Source: Ophiocordyceps camponoti-saundersi (nom. inval.) (Eukaryota; Ascomycota; Sordariomycetes; Hypocreales; Ophiocordycipitaceae). From it: a stretch of DNA of 64,000 nucleotides. Shown here in pieces: positions 1 to 9,340 of this stretch. The notes beneath the pieces were generated by a model that saw only the letters and a program-made list of their open reading frames with translations, ran no database searches and had not been told where the DNA came from. The stretch's first letter is position 1. Each line of letters begins with the position of its first letter. A program made the translations under genes and the position numbers. The DNA is taken from NCBI GenBank assembly GCA_003339415.1, contig PDHQ01000004.1, positions 70,225 to 134,224 on the forward strand, in the 5' to 3' direction.

Positions 1-144
1 GTCTGCATCCATCGTTATAAACCTCATCTATTGATATAGGCAGCATCTTCGGATGGACGACGTTTAATCTTCATCTCTGGGTTGCAGCACTCGCAGCCGC
101 ACTTCGCTAAAGATCCGAACCCCTGCATAGGTACTCCGACCAAC

Positions 145-1902
145 ATGTCGCAAAACGCTGTCGACCTCAAGAACCAGGGGAACAAGGCGTTCGCTGCAGG
201 CGACTTCCCCACTGCCGTTACCTTGTATACCAAGGCTATCGACCTGAACGACAAGGAGCCGACCTTCTTCACAAATCGAGCCCAGGTGTGCCAGGTCGAA
301 CATCAGTCGCAGGCCCTTTACTGACATCGTCAGGCACATATAAAAGCCGAAGCTTACGGATATGCCATCTCCGATGCCGGAAAGGCCATTGAGCTGAATC
401 CGAAACTCGTCAAGGTAGGCCACAACCATCTACCGCTCAACTACACGGCCGTGCAGCTTCCCCTTCTGATCACCACTTACAGGCATATTACCGTCGAGGC
501 CTAGCTCGTGCCGCCATCCTGCGACCCAAAGAAGCAGTTGACGACTTCAAGGAATGCGTCAAGCTTGACCCAAACAACAAAGATGCTCGCCTCAAGTTGG
601 AAGAATGCAAGAAGATTGTACGTCAATTGGCCTTCTTCGCCGCCATCGAGGTCGGAGATGAACCGTCCGCCGCAGAAGGCCTCGACCTGGATTCTATGGT
701 GGTTGAGGACGAATACGATGGTGTTCGGCTCGGGAGCGAAATGACGCAAGAATTCATAGACGACATGATGGAGAGATTCAAGAACGGCAAGAAAATTCAT
801 CGCAAGTACGTCTACCAGATCATCATTACCGTCAAACGCATTGTCTACGACGAAGCTACAATGGTCGAGATGGAGATACCCGACGATGTCCGACTCACAG
901 TCTGCGGCGACACTCATGGTTCGTAAAGCACCTATCTGACCTTTTCAGGCAAATCTGACGGCTTTGCAGGTCAATATTTCGACCTGATGGAGCTTTTCCG
1001 GCGCAACGGGCTTCCAACAGAGAAACGCTGGTATCTATTTAATGGCGATTTTGTAGACCGCGGATCCTGGTCCACAGAAATCGCCCTCCTGCTGTACGCT
1101 TTCAAGTGGCTAAGACCCAGTGGCTTCTTCCTCAACAGAGGCAACCATGAGACAGACGATATGAATCGTGTTTATGGATTCGAAGGAGAGTGTAAGGCCA
1201 AATATAATGACCGGTGAGTGAGCTCTCCTGGGCTATCTGCAACGCGACCACTGATTCGTCGCGAAGCGTGTTCAAGCTGTTTTCCGAGAGCTTCTCGGCC
1301 CTGCCCTTGGCGACGCTGGTTGGCAAGAAATATCTAGTCTTGCACGGCGGGTTGTTCTCCGACGACAACGTCACATTGGATGATATTCGCAAGCTTAATA
1401 GGCATAACCAGCGGCAGCCGGGCCAATCTGGCCTGATGATGGAGATGCTCTGGACAGATCCTCAAGAAGACCAGGGACGCGGACCTAGCAAGCGAGGCGT
1501 TGGCATGCAATTTGGTCCCGACGTCACCCGGCGCTTCTGCGAAAAGAACGGTCTTGAGGCCGTCATCCGCAGCCACGAAGTGCGCATGGACGGCTATGAG
1601 GTGCAGCACGATGGGAAATGCATCACTGGTACGTGACATCGTCGTCGTCTTTCACAACAATGACTTGCTGATGAAACCGCTAGTTTTCTCCGCGCCAAGA
1701 TATTGCGACTCGACGGAAAACAAAGGTGCTTACATCAACATCGGGCCTGACTATAAGCTGCACTACGAACAGTTTGATGCTGTGCCTCATCCAGACATTC
1801 GCCCCATGGTAAGCATTCCGGCTCCAACTGTTATGAAGAGCACATGCTAATGACTTTGTGAAGGCTTACGCCCAGAACTCTCTCATGTCGTCTCTGATGT
1901 GA
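145..1902 (+). CDS. PPT1: Serine/threonine protein phosphatase 5 (TPR + PPP catalytic domain)
   Basis: This gene encodes a PP5/Ppt1-type phosphatase that removes phosphate from Ser/Thr and in other eukaryotes docks on Hsp90 through its TPR domain. Seven exons join in frame: 145-285, 334-414, 483-918, 970-1213, 1267-1628, 1684-1808 and 1864-1902, giving 475 aa, close to the usual family length. The first ~120 residues form TPR repeats (NQGNKAFAAGDFPTAVTLYT). The catalytic half shows the PPP signatures GDTHG, GDFVDRG, RGNHET, HGGLF and RSHEVR, so all metal and phosphate ligands look intact. It ends in the C-terminal segment AYAQNSLMSSLM. The start at 145 directly precedes the first TPR. It converges with the Pop8 gene. 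Identification is firm; exon ends rest on frame and splice-site consensus. Confidence 0.93.
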
Positions 1903-2066
1903 GACGTAGTATAGATGAACAATAGGCATTGGGAGTATATTGGGAACGCATTAGCCCCGGCGTCTGGAAACCGTGACTGGGAATCGTGATTGGAACGGGT
2001 TACAGATAACGAGCACGTATATACCCGTGTAAATCTAGACATGAAAGAAGGTGACGACAGCAGGGC

Positions 2067-2513
2067 TTAAGGCGGGGAATTGGAGCCTCGATCATCCCAT
2101 AGTCGCTCTTGACCGTCGACGCCGATCATGACGCCCAGCCAGTCGGAGCAGCGCTTGATACGGAGCAGGCGACGCGAGCCGCTCTCGGTGACTCCGTCCC
2201 AGGCGGTGATGGCAGCAGCGAAAGAGCCCAGATCCGGGCGCGGGACACGAACCCAGCACTGTCGCCCATGAACCGAGAGGATGTCGATCGAGATGGCGAC
2301 GCCCGTCAAGCCGAGGAACTGTCGTAGGGCGGCGGTGCAGTACGACTTTACCTGGAGGTTATCCAGTTCGACCGTGTCGTCGTCGTCATCGTCTGTGGCT
2401 AGCTCAAGGTGGGCGTAGGAAAAGGGGGGGGATTTGATGGTGCAGGTGAGGATTTCGCGGGCGGGCTTTTTGGGGGGGTTGATTGGATTCATGGATTCGT
2501 TTTTGGCTTTCAT
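2067..2513 (-). CDS. POP8: RNase P/MRP subunit Pop8-like protein
   Basis: This is a likely Pop8 subunit of the nuclear RNase P and RNase MRP ribonucleoproteins, which process pre-tRNA and pre-rRNA. The intronless reading frame gives 148 aa from the ATG at 2513. A further in-frame upstream extension is possible but is low-complexity Lys/Arg sequence. Supporting segments are the entry strand SPPFSYAHLEL, the helix KSYCTAALRQFLGLTGVA, and VRVPRPDLGSFAAAI, which matches the 'WVRVPR.D' block of fungal Pop8. An Asp run (DDDDDDT) sits in the first loop. The gene is divergent from Spt4 across 278 bp, so the two may share a promoter. The call comes from recognising the family pattern rather than from an alignment. 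Confidence 0.75.
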   Translation of the reverse strand: MKAKNESMNPINPPKKPAREILTCTIKSPPFSYAHLELATDDDDDDTVELDNLQVKSYCTAALRQFLGLTGVAISIDILSVHGRQCWVRVPRPDLGSFAAAITAWDGVTESGSRRLLRIKRCSDWLGVMIGVDGQERLWDDRGSNSPP

Positions 2514-2791
2514 ATCCTTTCCTCTCTTGCTCCTTTCTTTCTTTCTTTCATTGTTGGGCTGTTTTGAGTGTTGGGAGGTTCTTGATAGCAGTGTTTGGAG
2601 ATGCGCATACATGCATACATAGAGTTTTCAAAATACTGCCTATAAAGATCATCCCTCTTAATTGACCAGCCCGGCTACGTGCATAAGGCTGTGTACGTAC
2701 ATAAGCAATCACAGCTAGCCTCGTACGACTAACAACCCGACGACAGTCTACCGAAGCCTCGCGTTCGCACCAACACGACAAACGTCCCATC

Positions 2792-3345
2792 ATGGCCGCG
2801 CCGTCCAGCTTCGTCACTCCCGGGCAGCAGCGCTACCTGCGAGCATGCATGGTCTGCTCCATCGTCATGACCTACAGCGTACGTCACCAAATCACCCTCC
2901 CCCCCGAACTCAGCACTCGTCCAAACCCCCCCCCTTCAAGGCAGACGTCGACTAACTCCTCCCTGGCTTAAAAACCCACAGCGCTTCCGAGACGAGGGCT
3001 GTCCGAACTGCGACGAGTTTCTTCACCTAGCTGGATCGCAGGATCAGATCGAGAGCTGTACTTCGCAGGTGTTCGAGGGCGTCATCACGCTCGCCAACCC
3101 GGCGAAGTCGTGGATTGCGAAGTGGCAGCGTCTTGACGGCTACGTTGGCGGCGTCTACGCTATCAAGGTTTCAGGACAGTTGCCTGATGAGATTCGCACT
3201 ACGTTGGAGGACGAGTATAGGATACAATACATCCCGTATGTTTCTTTCCTGGCTTCTTCTACGACGACTCCCTTGGGGTTTGCTGGGGATACGCTGCTGA
3301 CTTGTGCGCAGAAGAGATGGCACCGAGACGGAGGCCGATGCTTAG
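2792..3345 (+). CDS. SPT4: Transcription elongation factor Spt4
   Basis: This encodes Spt4, the small zinc-binding partner of Spt5 (DSIF) that supports processive RNA polymerase II elongation. Three exons (2792-2878, 2982-3235, 3312-3345) encode 124 aa. The N-terminal zinc finger is visible as CMVC followed by CPNC, and intron 1 falls between the two cysteine pairs. The conserved core follows ([18 protein letters not shown], then [12 protein letters not shown]). The last exon supplies only [11 protein letters not shown], the usual short acidic tail after the 'RD' dipeptide. It converges with KIN17 with 189 bp between stop codons. The boundaries are well constrained by frame and homology. Confidence 0.93.
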
Positions 3346-3534
3346 GCTATGACGTGGCATACATTTTTTTTGGCGATGTTTTTCAGGCGAGGGCGTTCAG
3401 CTATCTGCCCTAAGGCAGCTGTGTGGGAAATGTCATATTGAATTCCAAACCAGTTTTTATACTCAACATGGTATCCTGCGTAGTTCCACGATTCATCGTA
3501 ACCTCCCAACGCCATGCTATGATTCATTCGGTCA

Positions 3535-4583
3535 TCAGATATGTCGGTGCTTCTTTCCGGGAGGCGCACCGAAGCCGGCTGACTCGCGGGACCGCTTTCG
3601 CGCCAGCTCTTCTCTCATTATCCGCTCCGCCTCGCTCATCTTCTTTGGCTGGTCATCTACTACTGTGCTTTTCGACGTGCCGGCAGCGAGGGCGTTTTTC
3701 TTCTTGGCTTGCGAAAAGACATTTTTCGGCTGTGGCTTGCTGGTCATCTTCATCGACAGCCCGCCGAAGACGGCAGGGTTTGCGACATCACTTTTTGATT
3801 CGCCGGCCTTTTCTGATTCGGAGACTGCACTCGCCGGAGTGGAAGAAGTCGTAGGATCAGATCCATCCACATCCTTTTTTGGGCCAAAGGATAGCTTAAT
3901 CTTCTCGCCATCCTGTCTCGATAGCATATTTTGGGCTTCATCTCCTTCACCATCCTCCAGCTGGCGATTCGCCACGTTGGCTTGTGCTCTCCGGATCTGC
4001 TCTTTGATCATGCGCTTTTCCAGCTGCTCGTCGCCCTGATCTTGTGCCTGTTTTCTTCGGAGCGCTTCCTGCCGTCGCAGTGCCTCAGGGGAGTTGTCGA
4101 TCCAAGAGATGTGGATGCCCTTTTCGTTCTCTTCGACGCGACAAATACTTTCTCTACCCAAGTGCTTGGCGAACTCGGTCAAGGAGGGCCACTTAGTGGC
4201 ATTCATGTGGATGTGCTCCTGCGTACCGTTAGTAAATCGAACCCGCTGCTGGTGGAAACGAGATAGAAATAGCTTACCTTATTCGCGATATATTCCTGGT
4301 AGAATTGATTGATGTGCACCTGCTTCTCCCCGTGACCCGTCTTCAACAGCTGCATGAAGTCTCTCTGAAACTGGTTGCTATAGTCGTTGATGAACTTCTT
4401 GGGGTCCTCGCCGACAACGAGCATCTGCCGCACGTGGCCTTCGGATTGCGTGTGCATCTTGAATCCATTTGCGTCTCTGCATTGTTTCTCGCACACCTGG
4501 CAGTACCACCGCAGGCGTTGAAGGCCTTTGCTTTTGAGCTTGTTGGAGAGGTATTTGGTCGAACCGACTTCGGCCTTGGGCAT
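3535..4583 (-). CDS. KIN17-family DNA/RNA-binding zinc-finger protein
   Basis: This is a KIN17/Rts2-type nuclear protein, a family linked to DNA replication, UV response and spliceosomes. Exon 1 (4583-4278) and exon 2 (4218-3535) give 329 aa. The N-terminus carries a C2H2 finger (CQVCEKQCRDANGFKMH...H) followed by the winged-helix domain typical of KIN17 (FQRDFMQLLKTGHGEKQVHI, and after the intron ATKWPSLTEFAKHLGRE). The middle is an Arg/Gln-rich coiled coil, and the tail is basic and disordered, ending KKHRHI. It is shorter than animal KIN17 because the C-terminal SH3-like KOW modules are absent, as is usual in fungi. It shares a 541-bp divergent promoter region with Yju2. Confidence 0.9.
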
Positions 4584-5124
4584 GGTGAGTGGCAAGAGAA
4601 AGCTGACGGCGAGCGTTTGTGGGTTCCTGTTGGCGGAAGCGGCGAGGAACGACGAGGCTGGATGTGGCAATGGAGATGGTTTCAACGCGATGAGAGTCGA
4701 AGTCAAAAGAAGGGCGGGCCGAGGCTGCCTAGCAGGTAGTGCGAGGCTATAAGATTTACTCGTAGCCTTGCAGACAGGTTCGGCAGTAGTAAGCGTCTGT
4801 CAGTGACATCCACTTTTGCTTACATCATCCTCGCTCATTTTTCCGAAATAGTACCGTAGATGCATATTTACACACAACATCAGTCTCGACCGTCACCGTC
4901 AATCTTCATCCACTCGTCAACATCGCCATACATTCCGCCGTCAAGAAACGCAGTCCAACTCACGAATATCCCGCTTGCTTTGCGAATACTCGAACCAAAG
5001 CGCGATCTGAAGGAAGCGCAGTCTGCCGACTTTCCGACGAGCCCCGACAGAGGCCTCTCAACCGAAATAGAACCACCTTCAATCATCTTTTCCCGCTTTC
5101 ATTTGACAACGTCCGCCGTCGACC

Positions 5125-5997
5125 ATGTCGGAGCGCAAGGTGCTGCAGAAACATTACCCTCCGGACTTTGATTATCGACAGTTACCTCGAGGTCGTGGGA
5201 AAAAGTCGTCGGAGCTTCGATGGCAGACAGTCCGCATCATGGCACCATTCACGATGCGCTGCATGACCTGCGGAGAGTTCATCTACAGGGGCACCAAGTT
5301 CAACGCGCGGAAAGAAATGAACCCGGACGAGAAGTACTTTGCCATTCAAGTCATCTTCCTACACATCAAGTGCACACGATGCAGTGCAGCAATCACCTTT
5401 CGAACCGACCCGAAGAACATCGACTATGCCATGGTCAAAGGCGCCGTGCGAAACATGGAGCCCTGGAGAAACAGACAGGCAGAGGAGGAGACTATAGAAG
5501 AAAGATTGGATCGGCTGGAACAGGAGGAAGCGGAGGCGGCTGGCGAAAAAGAGAAGAACGCAATGGCCGACCTCGAGGCCAAGAATGCGGACGCGAGACG
5601 CGAGATGGCCGTGGCGGATGCCCTGGACGAACTACGGCACCGGAACGCACGTATAAACCGATCGGAGAAGGACGACGTCAACTTTGCCGACCTGATCGTT
5701 CGAGCTGAAGAAGAGGAGCGCGCTCGGCAAGACATGGAGGATGAAGCCGCGGCCAAAAAGGCTTTTGCACAAGCAACGCCACGCTTGACATGTGAAATTG
5801 ATGACGTTGATGCCAATGACGGCACTTCCGTCAGCGGAGTGTCATCAGGCAGCTCCAAAACTTTAGCTTCAGCCGACAGCGCGACATCAGGCGGGAAGCC
5901 CGCCACGAACACTCCAGAGGTATCATTTAAGCGCATCATCAAGAAGAAGAAGGATCGCGCGGCGTTGCTCGGCATTAAGAAAAAGTCTTTGGTCTGA
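5125..5997 (+). CDS. YJU2: Pre-mRNA splicing factor Yju2/Cwf16 (CWC16 family)
   Basis: This intronless gene encodes a 290-aa CWC16-family protein, a first-step splicing factor of the Prp19-associated spliceosome. The N-terminus MSERKVLQKHYPPDFD is the family signature. The zinc-binding core has two Cys pairs, CMTCGE and CTRCSA, with the TFRTDPKNIDYAM block between core and tail. The C-terminal half is a charged coiled coil followed by a Ser-rich linker and a basic end (RIIKKKKDRAALLGIKKK). That tail distinguishes Yju2 from the Saf4-type paralogue, although assignment between the two subfamilies rests on the N-terminus only. The 3' flank is a long intergenic region. Confidence 0.9.
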   Translation: MSERKVLQKHYPPDFDYRQLPRGRGKKSSELRWQTVRIMAPFTMRCMTCGEFIYRGTKFNARKEMNPDEKYFAIQVIFLHIKCTRCSAAITFRTDPKNIDYAMVKGAVRNMEPWRNRQAEEETIEERLDRLEQEEAEAAGEKEKNAMADLEAKNADARREMAVADALDELRHRNARINRSEKDDVNFADLIVRAEEEERARQDMEDEAAAKKAFAQATPRLTCEIDDVDANDGTSVSGVSSGSSKTLASADSATSGGKPATNTPEVSFKRIIKKKKDRAALLGIKKKSLV

Positions 5998-6660
5998 GAG
6001 GACGGGGAACTTTTGTAATGAGAGCAGCGAGAATGACTTTGTGCAAAAGGACACTTTGCTTTTCATGCAGCTTTTGACAGCGCCACAGAAGAATCATATC
6101 TGTAACAGGCACACGATTCATGAACTCCAGTTGTGACTGGGTTGCGAAGATAGGGACGTGATGTTTCCGCTAATTTTTGGGTAGATATGTTTCGCAGCGT
6201 GTAAGTGTTGAATAACCTGTACAAACAGCTACATACAAGCAACAAATCATAAGATATCTTCATACATAATGTCATTCATCTGCTAACTTCACCCGTAGTT
6301 GTACATGTGGCTAAATTGTCACCTTATGGTGAACATTTGATTATGTGTCGTAACGACAGGTTTTATGTGCCGAATCGCGTAACCAACAACATATGTCTCG
6401 TCAATGCAAACGATCATTCATCAAAACTAGTTGACGAGCGATACGGAAAACGACAACGCGCCACACATACCCCACTCACATGCCTGGATTTTGGGTGATG
6501 ATACAATAACTCCTGCAACTCGCATGGCTGTGTGTGGGAAATGCGACACGCACGTTATAGAGACGACTTCCCCAGCACTTCACTAACGCCACGTCCCTTC
6601 AATCAATCCTTTGTACGCCTCCTGCTCGCTCTCCCGAAATTGAGACGTGTGTGTATGTGT

Positions 6661-6697
<37 letters not shown>

Positions 6698-6850
6698 GTG
6701 AGTGTACAATGATGTCGGCGGAAGGTTGTGATGTGACGGTCGATGAATTAAACCTGGAAACAACGATGCAGTCCACACGGGAAAACTGTAGCGTAGCGAA
6801 GGTCGGAGATGTTGTAGGTGAGGAGATGAGTTTACATAGTTGACGCGGTC
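5998..6850. other. Intergenic region with (GT)n microsatellite
   Basis: This stretch lies between the stop of the Yju2 gene and the stop of the small gene on the minus strand. I see no conserved protein. It holds a GT dinucleotide run at about 6647-6696 and moderately AT-rich flanks that probably contain the two 3' UTRs. Confidence 0.6.
6647..6696. repeat. (GT)n microsatellite
   Basis: About 50 nt of GT repeat interrupted by two TATG units. It is intergenic. Confidence 0.95.
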
Positions 6851-7072
6851 TCATGGGTTATATGAGGCAGAGCCGGCGCCGTTGGCCAGTGCGTTGGCGG
6901 TATTTGAGGAATGAGAGCTGGCGTGACTTGAAGCCGAAGAGCGGATGGCGCCGAAGGACTCCATTTGTCTCTTGGTGTGATCGTGCATGAAGCGGGAGTA
7001 GGTCGTCAAGCTCTGCGGCGGAGGGGGAGAGATGGGCAAGGAGACGGGATAGAATCCTGCTGTGCCGGGCAT
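6851..7072 (-). CDS. Small conserved fungal protein of unknown function
   Basis: This is a 73-aa reading frame with a good start context (cacaATGCC). The first half has the ordered pattern FYPVSLPISPPPP...YSRFMHDHTKRQM, which I recall from short uncharacterised proteins of other filamentous fungi; the rest is Ser/Ala-rich and disordered. No signal peptide or membrane segment is visible. It is divergent from the protein kinase gene across 2.3 kb. I do not know a function. The frame could be fortuitous, but the amino-acid pattern argues for a real gene. Confidence 0.5.
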   Translation of the reverse strand: MPGTAGFYPVSLPISPPPPQSLTTYSRFMHDHTKRQMESFGAIRSSASSHASSHSSNTANALANGAGSASYNP

Positions 7073-7578
7073 TGTGACGAGGAAGCGGGTGGGTATCGTC
7101 TCGGCTTGTGTAGATGAGTGCGGATATATCGTCTGGAATTATAGACAACTAGAGGTCGGGATGTGTGCTTTGATCGCCACAGCAGGGACGACGGGAAGTG
7201 TGTGGAGAGGAGTGGTGTTGAAAAAATAATCGATCGAGGTTCGAGGAGAGTGTCGAAGTTTCAAGGTCGGGATGATAGATGAGGAAGAAGGTTTGGAGAT
7301 TCGGTCGGTGATCAAAGCGAAGGGCTTTACGGGGGCGCTCTTTATTCTTTATTCATTGGAGCAGGGTCGTGATTTCGATACGTACCATTTTTTACCACCT
7401 GCTAGTGAGTGTAAGCGTAGGTAGGTAGGAGCCTGGGGCGGACGAAGGAGGGGGGGTGTGAATATGGGCGTACCTACGTCATTTAGTGCTCATACACAGT
7501 GTGATTGGACAGGTTGGACACAGCTCTCTTGGAGGAAGTGTCTAGGGGTATCTCTTTCTCTCTTTCTTTCTACTGCAA

Positions 7579-7617
<39 letters not shown>

Positions 7618-8742
7618 ATTATTCACATAAATATCTGGATTTTCTAAAAGTAAAAGATCTTTTTCTTTTCTAATCTCTCACACTCAGAATCATCTTTTTC
7701 AGCCTTGAAGCGCGCATAAAAAAAGACACAGAAAAGATATACATATTGAATACATGAAAAAAAAAACACACACACAAACCAAGCTGCAAAGCTTCGCCGC
7801 AACGTTGCCAACATGGAAAGTACATACAACCCCCCGCTCTAGGCAAAAAAAATCTCTCCTCGCAAAGTACCGTGCGGACAACTCTCTCCTGTCCGTAGCG
7901 GCAGACAAATCCACTCACACACCCCCCCACCCACCCCACCCACCCCACCCGCCATGTCGGCAGTGGCGCGGGTAGAGGCGAGAGCGCGCCTTTCTTAGTC
8001 GGTACTTGGGGGCTTCTACTCGGCGGATTATGACGAAAGGAGTGACGGCCAGTTTTCAAAGGGATGTGCAGGGCTAAGCGATGGATGTACAGACTTTTGG
8101 GGCTACGGCCGAACTCTCAGCTCGTCAACGTCAAATCTCACCACCTGTTTTCTTTTCCGCATCGTCATCATCATATCATCATATCATCATCATACCTTTA
8201 TACATTGCCTACCTACCGTCATATCACCCTTCACATCACCCTCACACCATCTCTGTTTTTCCCGCTTCCTTTCTTACCCTCCCTTGTTATTTTTTTTTCC
8301 CTCTTTACTGCTGCAACATTCAACCGTCATATCAGCCAGCACACACAGTTCCTACATAGCATTATATGTACATGCATATAACGCTACAAATACGTGATCA
8401 CACACACCCCCCTCCCCCCCCCTCCCCTGCACACAAAGTGGCGTAACCACCTGCCGTCATCCAGCCTCAAGGGTCTTCTTCTTGTTCCCTTGTTCAGGCA
8501 GGACAAGGAAGGACCCTTTTCTGATACGGTGAACCAACGACGTCAGAGCCGCCACAGCAACTTCAGGCGGGCGTCGCCCCCCTCCAAAGAATCCTTACGG
8601 CCCCCATTCCAGCCAAGCGCTGCGCTCGGCCGTTGCAGTTCGAGACTCCCCCTCCCTCCACTCCATCCCTATGTACGGATACATGGCATTTCGCGCCTGA
8701 TTGCCCATGGGAATGACCGAAACTCTTTTGCCTTTTCACCTT

Positions 8743-8744
<2 letters not shown>

Positions 8745-8831
<87 letters not shown>
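8745..8831. repeat. Poly(C) homopolymer, 87 nt
   Basis: This is an uninterrupted run of C on the plus strand, the longest homopolymer in the window. Its length in the assembly may be uncertain. Confidence 0.95.
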
Positions 8832-8895
8832 TTCCCCTTCCTCGCCAGGTAGCGCAGAGACAGGCGATGGATGACTGATGACTCTTTTCTCTCAC

Positions 8896-8900
<5 letters not shown>

Positions 8901-8938
<38 letters not shown>
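8901..8938. repeat. (CT)n microsatellite
   Basis: Nineteen CT units upstream of the kinase gene, followed by further CT-rich sequence. Confidence 0.95.
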
Positions 8939-8940
<2 letters not shown>

Positions 8941-9340
8941 CTCTCCCTCTCTCACTGTCTGTCTCTCTGTGGCCGCCTGCCCTGCCCTGCCTACCTGCCT
9001 GCGCCAGCCTTGAACTCGTCAGCCGCACGTGAAGCGTCTTCTCTATCTATCTGTTTCTTTATATAGCTTGCTTCACCTTACGCCTTGTCCGCCTGCTCAC
9101 TTCCTCATTCATGGCGATGGAAGGCGTTATTCTATTGACCCGTTTAAATGGCACGCCGCCCGCTCTCTGGAACTTGAAGTGAATACCCTTTTTAGAAGCC
9201 GTCATTCTACTGGCCCAATCCATTCGCTTCTTCTTCTGCGCCCGGAAATCTGCGGATCTTCATCGTTCCACCGTCTTCCTCCTTACCCCTTCTCTCCCCC
9301 CCCCCCCCCCTTCGTATCGAGTCTCGTCGCATTCTTGACA

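Larger units (their letters stand above)
7073..9340. other. Long divergent intergenic region rich in simple sequence
   Basis: This 2.3-kb region separates the small minus-strand gene from the kinase gene and must hold both promoters. It contains (CT)n at about 7583-7613 and 8901-8938, CATCAT repeats around 8160-8195, an 87-C homopolymer at 8745-8831 and a C-run of 15 just before the kinase start. Long pyrimidine tracts immediately 5' of the kinase ATG are typical of fungal promoters and leaders. Short open frames here are shadows of the repeats. Confidence 0.6.
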
